A stretch of DNA of 64,000 nucleotides from Oscillibacter valericigenes Sjm18-20 (GCA_000283575.1 AP012044.1:434001-498000), one strand, 5' to 3'; positions 7,664 to 17,435 are shown, numbered from the stretch's first letter. Made by a program: numbers and translations. The notes: generated by a model from the sequence alone, not told the origin.

Positions 7664-9058
7664 ATGAGCGTAAAAGGATTCAAAAGTCATCCATACATCC
7701 CAAACTCGGTGCCCGAGGTGGAGCAGGAGATGCTGCGGGAGATCGGCTTGCATTCAATCGAGGAGCTTCATGAGGAAGTGCCTGACGAGATCGTATTGAA
7801 AGAGAATATGAATCTGCCGGAGGCGTTTGGCTCCGAATACGAGCTACGCCGCCATGTGGAGAGCCTGCTGAAAAAGGACGAAAGCTGCGCCGATAACCTG
7901 AATTTTCTTGGCGCGGGTTGCTACCAGCATTATGTTCCGGCAATCTGCGACGAAATCAACGGCAAGGGTGAGTTCCTCACCGCTTACGGTGGCGAGTCCT
8001 ACAACGACTTCGGCCGCTTTCAGGCGTTGTTTGAGTTTGAGAGCATGGTCGCCGAGCTGGTGGATATGGAGGTTGTCAACGTCCCGACGATGGATTACGC
8101 TCAGGCTGCCGCCTCCGCGATCCGAATGGGCTGCCGCGTGGCGAACCGCACCGCCGTGCTGGTTCCAGAGGCAATGGACCGCGAGAAGCTGGCGGTCATC
8201 AGGAACTACTGCACGCCGGATCTTCTGATCGTGGAAGTTGCTGCGGATGCCGGGACCGGATGTATGGATCTTGCTGATCTCAAGGTCAAGCTCAACGAAA
8301 ACGTTGGCGTTGTTTATTTTGAAAACCCCGCCTATCTGGGGATGTTTGAGATGAATGCCCGTGAGATCGCGGACGCGGCGCATCAGGCAGGCGCGCAGTG
8401 TGTGGTTGGTGTGGACCCGATTTCCCTTGGCGTAATCGCGGCTCCCCGCGCCTATGGCGCCGATATCGTCTGTGGCGATGTGCAGCCGCTGGGTATCCAC
8501 ATGAACTACGGCGGCGGACAGTGCGGATTTATGGCCACGATGGACGATCCTAAGTACGTACTGGAGTTCCCGTCCCGCCTGTTTGGCATCTGCCGCACCA
8601 AGGAGCCGGGTGAGTACGCCTTCGCAGACGTTGCCTACGACCGCACCTCCTTCGGCCATCTGCGTGACAAAGCCAAGGAATACGTTGGCACACAAACCGC
8701 CCTGTGGGGTATCACAGCCGGCGTATATCTGGCCACGATGGGACCCAAGGGTATGCAGGAAGTCGGCGAGACCATCATGCAAAACGCCCAGTACGCGGCT
8801 GAGAGACTCGCGGCTCTCAAGAATGTTTCCCTGCGGTTTGACGCACCGGTCTTTGAAGAGTTTGTACTGGACTTCAACAAGGCCGGCAAAACGGTTACCG
8901 AGATTAACCAGGCGCTGCTTGAGCGCCACATCTTTGGCGGCAAGGACCTGTCCCGCGATTTTGCGGATCTTGGTCAGTGCGCCATGTACTGCGTGACAGA
9001 GGTTCACACCAAGGAAGATATCGACACGCTGGTTTCCGCGCTAAACGAGATCCTGTAA
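7664..9058 (+). CDS. Glycine dehydrogenase (decarboxylating) subunit 1-like protein, divergent
   Basis: A 464-residue fold-type I PLP-family protein related to GcvPA: it starts HPYIPNSVPEVEQEMLREIG and has FLGAGCYQHYVPA early, both characteristic. Where ordinary GcvPA has the TAYTPYQPE-type loop this protein has TAYGGESYNDFGRFQALFEF, and the usual TSNICTNQAL-type motif reads EYVGTQTALWGITAGVYLA (about residues 345-363). Family knowledge: GcvPA pairs with GcvPB to decarboxylate glycine and load the aminomethyl group onto lipoyl-GcvH. The changed loops and the absence of gcvT and gcvH nearby suggest a paralogue with another substrate or acceptor (inference). It is followed 17 bases later by the subunit 2 gene. 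Confidence 0.85.
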   Translation: MSVKGFKSHPYIPNSVPEVEQEMLREIGLHSIEELHEEVPDEIVLKENMNLPEAFGSEYELRRHVESLLKKDESCADNLNFLGAGCYQHYVPAICDEINGKGEFLTAYGGESYNDFGRFQALFEFESMVAELVDMEVVNVPTMDYAQAAASAIRMGCRVANRTAVLVPEAMDREKLAVIRNYCTPDLLIVEVAADAGTGCMDLADLKVKLNENVGVVYFENPAYLGMFEMNAREIADAAHQAGAQCVVGVDPISLGVIAAPRAYGADIVCGDVQPLGIHMNYGGGQCGFMATMDDPKYVLEFPSRLFGICRTKEPGEYAFADVAYDRTSFGHLRDKAKEYVGTQTALWGITAGVYLATMGPKGMQEVGETIMQNAQYAAERLAALKNVSLRFDAPVFEEFVLDFNKAGKTVTEINQALLERHIFGGKDLSRDFADLGQCAMYCVTEVHTKEDIDTLVSALNEIL

Positions 9059-9075
9059 GAAAGGGAGACACAGAA

Positions 9076-10641
9076 ATGAAAAAGATCGACAGAAGCTCCA
9101 AGGTTCGCACCGGCTTTCACCAGGCAAAGTGGGACGAGCCCGTTATCTTTGAATTGACGCAGCCAGGTGAGCGCGGCATTCTGGTCAACAAGGCTGATGC
9201 AAAGGTTGCGGCCTCCGTGCAGGGCACCAAGGTGCTCCCCGAGTTCCTGCGGCGCAAGGTCGCTCCGGTTCTTCCTGAAATCTCACAGCCGCGCGTGCTG
9301 CGCCATTACGCAAGACTTGCTCAGGAGACACTGGGCGCCGACGTGAACATCGAGATTGGTCAGGGTACCTGCACGATCAAATACAGTCCCAAGGTCAATG
9401 ACCAGCTTGCAAATCTCCCGCAGCTGCGTGAGATGCACCCGCTGCAGGACGAAAGCACCTGCCAGGGCATCATGGAAATCATGTATAAAACGAATCAATA
9501 CATGTGTGAGATCTCCGGTATGGATCGCTTCTCCTTCCAGCCCAGCGGCGGCTCGCAGGGCATTCTGGCGATGGCCTCTTTGGTGTATTCCCACTTCAAG
9601 GCCAGAGGGGAAGAGAGACAGCGCAACGAAATCATCACCACCATCTACTCCCATCCGTCTGATGCAGCAGCTCCGCACGTCAAGGGGTTCAAGATCATCT
9701 ATCTGCAACCGGACAAGGACGGCTATCCGGATTATGAGGCATTCAAGGCAGCTGTCGGCGAGCATACAGCAGCATTTTTTGTCGCCAATCCCGAAGACAC
9801 TGGCGTTTATAACAAGAATGTTCTCAAATTCACCAAGCTCGTGCATGAGAAGGGCGGCCTGTGCGCCTATGACCAGGCCAACGCAAACGGCTTGCTGGGT
9901 GTGACCCGCGCCCGTGACGCCGGCTTTGATATGTGCTTTTTCAACCTGCACAAGACCTTCTCCACACCGCACGGCTGCGGGGGGCCTGCCTGCGGCGCGA
10001 TTGGCTGTGCACAGTTTCTGGAGAAGTTCCTGCCCGCTCCGCTGCTGCAGTTTGACGGCAAAAAGTACTATTACGACTTTCAGACGACCAATAACACCAG
10101 CGCTATCGGTAAGATCCGCGAGTTCAATGGTGTTGCGCCGGTTATTCTCAAGGCGTACGCATGGATACGCTCCCTTGGCCCCAACGGCTTGTATCAGGTC
10201 GCCAAGACGGCTGTGCTCAACAATAACTATATGTTCAAGAAGCTCATGGAGCTGCACTGTGTGGATGCGCCTTATATCCCCGGCAAGCAGCGCATTGAAC
10301 AGTGCCGCTACACGCTCGAAACACTCTACAGGGAAACCGGAGTGGGAACTGCCGATATCCAGCGACGCATGATGGATTTCGGTATGCATTACTGGACCAG
10401 CCATCACCCTTATTACGTACCCGAGCCGATGACGCTTGAGCCGACTGAAACGCCGTCTAAGGAAGACATTGACGAGTATATCGAAACGCTCAAGTACGTT
10501 TTTGACGAGGCATATCAGAATCCCAAGCTGTTCAAGGACGCGCCGTATCGGAGCGTTTGCCACCAACTCGACGAGTCCAACATGGACGATCCGGAGCAGT
10601 GGGCTGTGACCTGGCGCTGCTATCTTAAGAAGTTCCATTGA
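9076..10641 (+). CDS. Glycine dehydrogenase (decarboxylating) subunit 2-like protein, divergent
   Basis: A 521-residue GcvPB-like subunit. The ATG at 9076 follows GGGAGA; the open frame continues upstream inside the previous gene but that part is not conserved. The PLP-binding lysine is Lys293 in NLHKTFSTPHG. The following glycine-rich loop reads CGGPACGAIG instead of the usual GGGGPGSGPVG type, another sign of divergence. A PSGGSQG motif lies near residue 156. It would form the active subunit with the preceding gene product in the cytoplasm. Its stop overlaps the TTG start of the kinase gene, indicating translational coupling. Confidence 0.85.
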   Translation: MKKIDRSSKVRTGFHQAKWDEPVIFELTQPGERGILVNKADAKVAASVQGTKVLPEFLRRKVAPVLPEISQPRVLRHYARLAQETLGADVNIEIGQGTCTIKYSPKVNDQLANLPQLREMHPLQDESTCQGIMEIMYKTNQYMCEISGMDRFSFQPSGGSQGILAMASLVYSHFKARGEERQRNEIITTIYSHPSDAAAPHVKGFKIIYLQPDKDGYPDYEAFKAAVGEHTAAFFVANPEDTGVYNKNVLKFTKLVHEKGGLCAYDQANANGLLGVTRARDAGFDMCFFNLHKTFSTPHGCGGPACGAIGCAQFLEKFLPAPLLQFDGKKYYYDFQTTNNTSAIGKIREFNGVAPVILKAYAWIRSLGPNGLYQVAKTAVLNNNYMFKKLMELHCVDAPYIPGKQRIEQCRYTLETLYRETGVGTADIQRRMMDFGMHYWTSHHPYYVPEPMTLEPTETPSKEDIDEYIETLKYVFDEAYQNPKLFKDAPYRSVCHQLDESNMDDPEQWAVTWRCYLKKFH

Positions 10642-11738
10642 AAGAAGTCGGACTGATCATCAACCCGGTTGCCGGTATGGGGGGCAGCGTCGGACTCAAG
10701 GGAACCGACGGCATTGTGGATGAGGCAATCCGTCGCGGCGCCAAGCCAAAAGCGGGGGCGCGGGCAGCCTTGGCATTGAGGCAGATGCTCCCCATGAAAG
10801 ACAGCTTGCAGTTGCTGTGTCCTTCTGGCGAAATGGGCGAGCGGCTTGCCCGGGAGTTGGGATTCGATACGAAGGTGATTTATGGCTGCAAGGGAAAAAC
10901 ATCGTCTCGGGACACCGTCGCGGCGGCACAGGCGATGGCAGATGTGGACCTGCTGGTCTTTGCCGGTGGCGATGGTACTGCGCGGGATATCGTTTCTGCG
11001 GGTGTTCACTGCACGGTAATCGGCGTCCCGGCAGGAGTGAAGATTCATTCACCTATCTATGCCACGCGGCCGGAACGTGCCGGTGAGCTGGCGCTGCGCT
11101 TTCTGCACGGCAGCTGCCATCATACCCGCGAGGCGGAGGTGGTCGACATCGATGAGGAGTCTTACCGCAATGGACGCGTGCGTACAAGCCTATACGGCTA
11201 TTTGAACGTCCCGGATGACCGCGATTTTCTGCAGCACGGCAAAGCGTCGTCTCCTGCGAGTGAGCATGCGGAGCAGGAGAGCATTGCGGCGGAAATGATC
11301 AACCGGATGCGGGAGAATGTTTACTATCTCATCGGTCCCGGATCCACCACGCGTACGCTGATGGACGAGTTGGAGCTTCCGGATACGCTGCTGGGCGTGG
11401 ATCTGGTCTGCAACCGGAAGCTGGTACAGGCGGACCTGTGTGAGAGGGGTATTCTGCAACGGCTGGACGAGAGGGAGGCGTATCTCGTGCTCACGCCAAC
11501 CGGCGGGCAGGGCTACCTGCTCGGGCGCGGCAACCAGCAGCTCAGTGCTGCCGTGCTCAGAAAGATCGGCAGGGAGCGGCTCCATATCCTGGCCACGCGG
11601 GAAAAGCTGCTTCATCTCGAGGGCAGGCCGCTTCTCGTCGATACCGGCGATGCCGACGTTGACCGGATGCTCAGCGGGTATGCTCGCGTGATCGTGGGTG
11701 TTATGGAAGAACAAGTGTGCCGTATCAGCGGCGAATAA
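10638..11738 (+). CDS. AcoX-like ATP-NAD kinase family protein
   Basis: A 366-residue protein starting with TTG at 10638, overlapping the previous stop by four bases (TTGA). It begins EVGLIINPVAGMGGSVGLKG and has the NAD-kinase signature GGDGT at residues 110-114, followed by ARDIVSAG. It matches the COG3199/AcoX group, predicted ATP- or polyphosphate-dependent NAD kinases, rather than the shorter PpnK. AcoX genes are found in acetoin operons under the sigma-54 activator AcoR, an interesting parallel to this operon. The role is probably to supply NADP or phosphorylate a related small molecule; untested. Confidence 0.8.
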   Translation: MKEVGLIINPVAGMGGSVGLKGTDGIVDEAIRRGAKPKAGARAALALRQMLPMKDSLQLLCPSGEMGERLARELGFDTKVIYGCKGKTSSRDTVAAAQAMADVDLLVFAGGDGTARDIVSAGVHCTVIGVPAGVKIHSPIYATRPERAGELALRFLHGSCHHTREAEVVDIDEESYRNGRVRTSLYGYLNVPDDRDFLQHGKASSPASEHAEQESIAAEMINRMRENVYYLIGPGSTTRTLMDELELPDTLLGVDLVCNRKLVQADLCERGILQRLDEREAYLVLTPTGGQGYLLGRGNQQLSAAVLRKIGRERLHILATREKLLHLEGRPLLVDTGDADVDRMLSGYARVIVGVMEEQVCRISGE

Positions 11739-11756
11739 AAAAGGAGAGTGTGTTTT

Positions 11757-12542
11757 ATGTTAAAGCAAGATTACAAATTCGAATCTCGTGCCCTGTATTC
11801 CGAGCTCAAAGGCAAGCGTGTTGTCGTGACCGGCGGCGCTTCCGGTATCGGCAAGGCGACGGCAAAGCGCTTCGTGCTCGAAGGCGCCAAGGTTGTTGTG
11901 TTTGACTATAACGAAAAGGCATTCGATGCCCTGAAAGAAGAAATCCCCGGCCTGGCCGGTGCCGTGAAGGTCGACGTGAGCAGCGAGGAGAGCGTCAAGG
12001 CTGCGTTTGCCCAGATGGATCAGATCCTCGGCGGCATTGATATTCTCATTTCCAACGCCGGCATCTCCATCCGCAAGAAGTTTATTGAGACAGACTTTGC
12101 GCAGTGGAAGCGCGTGATGGGCGTCAACCTCGACGGTATGTGCCTGTGCATGATGGAAGCGCTCAAGCGCATGCAGAAGGAAAAGACTAAGGACAATACG
12201 GGTGTTATCCTCTGCACCGCCTCCACCAATGGTATGGAGGGTCATCCCTTCTACACAGACTACAACGCCTCCAAGGCAGCGGTCATCAACCTCGTGCGCA
12301 GCGTGGCGCTCGAACATGCGCCCTGGGTTCGCTGCAACTGCATCTGCCCGGGCTACGTGCTCACGCCGATGCAGGAAGCCGAGTATACGCAGGAAATGTT
12401 TGATGAATGCAACAAGGGCATCCCGATGCAGCGTCACGCCGATCCTGCGGAGGTTGCGGCGCTGTATGCATTCCTGGCCTCCGACGAAGCCAAGTATATC
12501 ACCGGTCAGCACATTCCGCTGGACGGCGGCGAAACTGCCTGA
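11757..12542 (+). CDS. Short-chain dehydrogenase/reductase (second SDR of operon)
   Basis: A 261-residue SDR starting at ATG 11757 with GGAG ten bases upstream; the frame-open GTG at 11748 lies within that site and was rejected. TGGASGIG is at residues 25-32, SNAGIS follows, and the active-site YNASK precedes NCICPGYVLTPM. The C-terminal ITGQHIPLDGG is typical of the family. It differs clearly from the first SDR (longer N-terminus, different substrate helix), so the two are probably successive steps, not duplicates. Confidence 0.92.
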   Translation: MLKQDYKFESRALYSELKGKRVVVTGGASGIGKATAKRFVLEGAKVVVFDYNEKAFDALKEEIPGLAGAVKVDVSSEESVKAAFAQMDQILGGIDILISNAGISIRKKFIETDFAQWKRVMGVNLDGMCLCMMEALKRMQKEKTKDNTGVILCTASTNGMEGHPFYTDYNASKAAVINLVRSVALEHAPWVRCNCICPGYVLTPMQEAEYTQEMFDECNKGIPMQRHADPAEVAALYAFLASDEAKYITGQHIPLDGGETA

Positions 12543-12681
12543 TCGGGATTGAGACATTGCTGCAAAAACAAGTTGTTCGATGCTGTTAACGTTCGGAAAA
12601 AAGCTGCTTGTATGTGTATGTAGGCTCTTGAAGTACAAAAGAGCTTAATAAAAACAACTGATAAAAGAAAGGGAAAATACC

Positions 12682-14124
12682 ATGGAAGAAGCAAAAACGC
12701 TGTTCCGCCCGAAACTTTGGGTAGCACTGGCTAGTATGGCATTCCTTATTGCAGCAATGTGCTGTGCGATCTTTGTGACCGGACAGCAACTCCACATCAC
12801 AATGATGACCTGCCTTGGTTTCACCATCCTCCTGCTGGTCCTGACCGGCTGCCCCTATGCTACGATTGAAGAAGCGATTCTTCACGGCGGCAAGCTTCTG
12901 ATTCCCACGCTGGTCATTCTTTACTGCATCGGCGCTCTGATGGGCTCCTGGATCGCCAGCGGCACGGTCCCCATGGTCATTTATTGGGGTCTCAAGCTCA
13001 TCAGCCCCAAGATCTTCCTCGCCACCGCCTGCGTTGCCTGCATTCTCACGTCTATGGCGACCGGCAGTTCCTGGTCCACGGCTGGCACCGTCGGCGTTGC
13101 CTTGATGGGCGTCGGCATGGGCCTCGGCATCAACCCCGCTTGGACCGCAGGCGCCGTCGTTTCTGGCGCAGCTTTTGGCGACAAGATGTCCCCAATGTCC
13201 GATACCACGAACGTTGCTCCGGCTGTTGCTGAGGCAGACCTGTTCGATCACATCAAGGCCATGTGCTACACCGGCGGCCCCGCAATTGTACTTGCGCTGA
13301 TCGGCTTCACGGTCATGGGCTTCTCTGCCAGCGGCAGTGTGAACAATGAGACGGTGGACCAGATTCTTTCCTCTCTTGCGGGTATGTTCAAAATGAACTT
13401 CATTGAGCTGATCCCCATCATCCTCGTGCTTTTCCTCGCGTTCAAGCATTTCCCTGCATTCCCGACCCTGCTGATTTCCGGCCTGGTTGCAGCGGTGATT
13501 GCTGTTTTGCACCAGGGTGTTTCGATTTCCAACATCATGAGCATTATGGAGAGCGGCTTCGCTTGTAAAACTGGCTTCTACGACATTGATAAGCTTCTCT
13601 CCCGCGGCGGTATGTTTGCCATGAACTACACGGCCTCTCTGTCCGTAATCGTCATGGTGTTCGGCGGCGTGATCGAAAAGTGCGGTATCCTTGACGTTCT
13701 GCTGGAGAAGATCAAGGGTCTGACCAAGACAGTTGGCACCCTGGTGCTCACTACCGTTCTCGTTGAGATCGCGCTCAACCTCGTGACCGCCTCTCAGTAT
13801 ATGACCCTGATCCTCGGCGGTAAGCTGCTCATGCCCGTTTACCGTGAAAAGGATATGCTTCCCCAGTGCCTGTCCCGTACCCTTGAGGACTCCGGTACCG
13901 TTACCTCCCCGCTGATCCCGTGGAACCTGTGCGGTGCATTTATCGGTGCAGCTCTCGGCGTCAACGCTTTTGCCTATCTCCCGTTTGCCCTGTTCTGCTG
14001 GCTCTGCCCGCTGGTTGCCATCACGTGGGGCTTCTTGGGTAAGTTCCAGTGGAAGACTGGTGAGATCCCCAGCAAGAAGACCTATCGCCCGGTGGAAACG
14101 GAAGTTAAGAGTGAAAATCCATAA
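12682..14124 (+). CDS. NhaC-family Na+/H+ (or substrate) antiporter
   Basis: A 480-residue polytopic membrane protein with about 11-12 hydrophobic segments. The hallmark is SWSTAGTVGVALMGVG followed by AGAVVSGAAFGDKMSPMSDTTN, the conserved ion-binding region of NhaC/MleN antiporters. Relatives include malate/lactate exchangers. In a catabolic operon it may import the substrate or export a product. AAAGGG lies upstream of the ATG. The 139-base gap from the previous gene holds no clear terminator. Confidence 0.9.
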   Translation: MEEAKTLFRPKLWVALASMAFLIAAMCCAIFVTGQQLHITMMTCLGFTILLLVLTGCPYATIEEAILHGGKLLIPTLVILYCIGALMGSWIASGTVPMVIYWGLKLISPKIFLATACVACILTSMATGSSWSTAGTVGVALMGVGMGLGINPAWTAGAVVSGAAFGDKMSPMSDTTNVAPAVAEADLFDHIKAMCYTGGPAIVLALIGFTVMGFSASGSVNNETVDQILSSLAGMFKMNFIELIPIILVLFLAFKHFPAFPTLLISGLVAAVIAVLHQGVSISNIMSIMESGFACKTGFYDIDKLLSRGGMFAMNYTASLSVIVMVFGGVIEKCGILDVLLEKIKGLTKTVGTLVLTTVLVEIALNLVTASQYMTLILGGKLLMPVYREKDMLPQCLSRTLEDSGTVTSPLIPWNLCGAFIGAALGVNAFAYLPFALFCWLCPLVAITWGFLGKFQWKTGEIPSKKTYRPVETEVKSENP

Positions 14125-14143
14125 ATCGGGAAAGGAAGAACAA

Positions 14144-15742
14144 ATGTTCAGTTCTACAGCCTATATTCACGGTAAAGTCTATACGATGGAAAAGGAGGGC
14201 GCGGTATGCTCGGCTTTCGTTGTGCGTGATGGCAAATTCATTTACTGCGGCACGGATGACCAAGCACGAAGTATGGCCGATGAGACCGTCGATCTGCACG
14301 GCGCAGTCGTGCTTCCGGGACTGATCGATACTCATCAGCATCTCTATTCCTATGCCAGTAACTTTGAGAAGCTAATGCTGAATCATGTCCGGTCTATGTG
14401 TGAGCTGAAGGACACACTGCGCGATTATGCCAGGAACGTCCCGGAGGGCGAATGGATTTACGGTTTTGGCTTTGACAATGAGTTTTTTATAGACAGCAAA
14501 TCGATGCCAAATCGCTACGAGCTGGATGAAGCCTGCCCGAAGAATCCAGTGCTGCTCTCGCGCAGCTGTATGCATTTCTTCTCTGCCAACTCCCTTGCGC
14601 TGAACGCGGCCGGTATCGACAGAAACTTTAAGCCGGAGATCGAAGGCAATGTCCAGTTTGATGCCGAAGGAGAGCCGACTGGCGTTGTTTGCGATGCCGC
14701 CGGTGCAAGGATCGCCGCGCTGGTGCCCGACAAACTCACGTCACTGGAAGCAAAAAAAAATGTTCTGGAAAAGGCTATCCATGAGCTCAATGAGCATGGC
14801 CTGACCGGTGTGCACGCGATCCAAGGTAAGCATGTCGACCTGATGGAATATATGGATGCTTATCAGGAACTGAATCTGGAAGGACGCCTGACCGCACGAA
14901 TCTATCTCGGCTATGATGAACTGCCTAACTGCTGCATCCGCACCGGCCTTGGCGATGACATGGTGAAATACGGCTTCTACAAGATGTATGCAGACGGCAA
15001 CTTTGGCGGTTATACCGCTGCGATGCTGGAGCCTTTCAGTGATAAGCCCGACACCTCTGGTCAGGCCAATTATACGCAGGAAGAAATGACTGCCCGCGTC
15101 AGAGCGGCTTATGAGCGCAATATTCAAGTCGGTATGCATGTCATTGGTGACCGCGCAGCAGACATGTTCACAACGGCCATTGAGACTGTTTACCATGAAA
15201 ATCCCAAGCCCGACCCGCGCTTCCGCATGATCCATATGTCCGTTCTGAATGAAGATATCATTCAGCGTATCAAGAAGCTCCCGGTCATCGTGGATGTGCA
15301 GCCCATGTTCATCCACACGGATATGCCGTGGATCGAAGCCCGCGTTGGTGCGCAGCGCGCCCCGTATGTCAATTCGTGGGGCAAACTGCTCAGAGAAGGC
15401 ATCATCATCACAGGCGGCTCGGACGCTCCCGGAACTCCACACGATCCGTGGGAGGGCATTTATGCCGCCGTAACTCGCAAGAATCTTTCGGGTGAGCCTG
15501 CGGGCGGTTGGCACCCAGAAAACTGCATCAGCGTATACGAGGCGCTGTGTATGTATACAAAGAATGCGGCGTATTCGTCCTATGAGGAGAACATTAAGGG
15601 TACCATCACAGCCGGAAAGTTGGCAGACTTTGTTGTGATTGACGATGATGTTTTTGCGATGAATCCGACGAAGATCAGGGACATTAAGGTTAAGCATACT
15701 TACCTTGGCGGCAAACTGGTATACGAGAGAAACGGGGAATGA
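14144..15742 (+). CDS. YtcJ-type amidohydrolase (last gene of sigma-54 operon)
   Basis: A 532-residue amidohydrolase family 3 protein. ATG 14144 follows GGAAAGGAAG; the longer frame overlaps the antiporter gene and was rejected. The metal-binding HxH is His64-x-His66 in DTHQHLYSY. Later landmarks are VGMHVIGDRAAD, a metal-ligand region, and GGSDAPGTPHDPWEGI near the C-terminus, followed by the typical ITAGKLADFVVIDDD end. Family members hydrolyse N-acyl or cyclic amide bonds. Here it may release the amino compound fed into the GcvP-like enzyme (inference). No signal peptide is seen, so it is cytoplasmic. Confidence 0.88.
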   Translation: MFSSTAYIHGKVYTMEKEGAVCSAFVVRDGKFIYCGTDDQARSMADETVDLHGAVVLPGLIDTHQHLYSYASNFEKLMLNHVRSMCELKDTLRDYARNVPEGEWIYGFGFDNEFFIDSKSMPNRYELDEACPKNPVLLSRSCMHFFSANSLALNAAGIDRNFKPEIEGNVQFDAEGEPTGVVCDAAGARIAALVPDKLTSLEAKKNVLEKAIHELNEHGLTGVHAIQGKHVDLMEYMDAYQELNLEGRLTARIYLGYDELPNCCIRTGLGDDMVKYGFYKMYADGNFGGYTAAMLEPFSDKPDTSGQANYTQEEMTARVRAAYERNIQVGMHVIGDRAADMFTTAIETVYHENPKPDPRFRMIHMSVLNEDIIQRIKKLPVIVDVQPMFIHTDMPWIEARVGAQRAPYVNSWGKLLREGIIITGGSDAPGTPHDPWEGIYAAVTRKNLSGEPAGGWHPENCISVYEALCMYTKNAAYSSYEENIKGTITAGKLADFVVIDDDVFAMNPTKIRDIKVKHTYLGGKLVYERNGE

Positions 15743-15858
15743 CAGCCTCCGTGGTTTACCGTTTTCAGTTGTCAGTTTCAACTAAAAGCGCACAGTTATT
15801 ATTGCTTAGACAAAGCGTGTGATTGGTGCGCGAGTGATGGTATATGCGTACGAATAAA

Positions 15859-15899
15859 GCAAGAGAGAAGGCAGGTGGGTTATGCCTTCTCTCTTGCTT
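15859..15899 (+). terminator. Terminator closing the sigma-54 operon
   Basis: A 15-bp perfect inverted repeat, GCAAGAGAGAAGGCA with TGCCTTCTCTCTTGC, has a nine-base loop and is followed by TTTG. Confidence 0.7.
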
Positions 15900-16774
15900 T
15901 GCAAAGAAAAAAGGTGATAATGGAATGTTCCACAAACTGATTGCGGTTGGACCGATCAATGTTCCAACTCAGTATTTGAACAGGTTAGGGTATCCGTTCT
16001 TATGGTTCTCGGATAGGCGGGAGTCTTTCTTCTGCGATTCTCCGTTGCTCAGCATTCAAATTCCAAATCAGCCCCCATCCGTCTTTTGTTGGAATCCCTG
16101 CCGGGTCACCAACAAGAGATTTATTGGAACACATACGGTTTATCTTTATCAATGGCCTTTCCGGCTGTGTGATAAGCTGCGAGTAGCGGGTATGCCAAAC
16201 CCACTCGTCCCTCGTAGGGCGAGTGGTTTTTTCATCTAATTTGTTTTTTAGGGAGTCGTCAAAGGAAGAGGCTTTTTGGATGAAATAAAAACAGACAGAT
16301 TCAGGCAATGAAAATGGGGCTTCTGCCAAAGATTAATAAGCAAATCTGTTGCTTCGCTTAGGAAGTTGGACACTCAGTAATTATGGTCGAGACGAATCTA
16401 TAGTAATAACAATTATTAAGCAATCGATTGAGCTTTGAAATAGGAATATGCTTAAAGAAAAAGGCTTCATTAAGTGCTATTCGATGAAATTCATTCAAAA
16501 GAAAATGTAATATGGGAGGATTGCTTAGCGCCGCAACGCGTTGCTCTCCACCCTTCATGGCCCGGGGCCGCTTGTAAGCTGTGGATAAAACGCGGGGATA
16601 TTCACAAGCTGATGCATAACCACTTATATACCGTGCGGCTTCTACAATTTCTGATAATTTAACTGTAAGAGTTTCCAAAATTCGTGCTTTTCTTGAACTT
16701 TATATTAACGTTATTCCAACCATAAGGTTTACTCCTTGATTGTAGTTGAAAGCGATTACTATAAGGCTTTTGTT
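15900..16774. other. No intact gene; terminator-like hairpin inside
   Basis: A small frame opens at ATG 15925 behind AAAGGTG (FHKLIAVGPINVPTQYLN) but the rest shows no recognisable family, so it is probably a gene start cut by rearrangement. A hairpin, CCACTCG with CGAGTGG, followed by six T lies at 16201-16232. Nothing else in this stretch can be supported. Confidence 0.4.
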
Positions 16775-16918
16775 ATGGAGGTCATTTCCGTGAAAGAACA
16801 CAATACCATCGGTGAAACAGCAGAACTTCTTGGCGTTTTCACTCAAACCCTGCGCTATTACGATAAGTCTCCTAAATACATTGATGAGAAAAACAGGTAT
16901 CGCTACTACTGTTCCAGA
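16775..16918 (+). pseudogene. MerR-family regulator remnant
   Basis: The frame reads IGETAELLGVFTQTLRYYD, then YIDEKNRYRYY. This is the MerR DNA-binding head with a short deletion in the wing and no effector domain. It ends within the following unrelated sequence. Non-functional. Confidence 0.6.
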
Positions 16919-17117
16919 TCGGCACCGCCTTATACAACCCTGCTTAGTTTGCCTTCTTTCACGAAAAAGGCGGAGTGGTGAGAGGAGGACCCCGCCGTAG
17001 CGGGGGAGAGCGGCGAGGCGACTTTCTCCGTGAGCAGGGCGGCGGAATTGACGCTTGGACAGCGTATGAATATAAACAATACCCGTTTCACTCATTTTGG
17101 GTGTTCACTAGAAAAGG

Positions 17118-17152
17118 CTGTCCCGGAGTCGTATGACCTCTGGGACAGTTTT
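17118..17152 (+). terminator. Terminator-like hairpin
   Basis: CTGTCCC pairs with GGGACAG across a 17-base loop, followed by TTTT. It may end transcription from the debris upstream of the threonine cluster. About 210 bases between it and the repeats at 17364 hold no supported gene. Confidence 0.45.
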
Positions 17153-17363
17153 CATGGCAGTTAGCTGATGGATGGTCCCGTCTTTTGCCCATACAGGTGC
17201 ATAGAATTGGCGAGAGAGGAGATTTCCCGTAAGATACTGGGGGAGTCTGTTCTGCCAGATCTTTATATTGGCTCTGCAGCCAGACAACATCTGCAAAGTA
17301 CCGCGGTTTTATTTAGCGTATCAATACGCAAAAAAGCAATACGTAGTTTCTGGGCACAACACA

Positions 17364-17435
17364 TGTATTTATATTAAGGACATTTTGTAAAATATGTGTA
17401 TTTAATATAAAGACATTTAGAATAATTGTGTATTG
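17364..17435. repeat. Imperfect 32/33-bp tandem repeats upstream of the threonine cluster
   Basis: The motif TGTATT recurs at 17364, 17397 and 17429. Each of the first two copies is followed by an A/T-rich ATAT(A/T)AA(A/G)GACATTT block. The spacing of 33 and 32 bases is about three helical turns, and the last copy touches the -35 element of the promoter at 17433. This arrangement suggests cooperative regulator sites (inference). Confidence 0.55.

Noticed and set aside
12586..13512. Long minus-strand frame (308 codons)
   Set aside because: Shadow of the NhaC-type gene; composition is His/Gly/Asp-rich antisense with no ribosome site or family.
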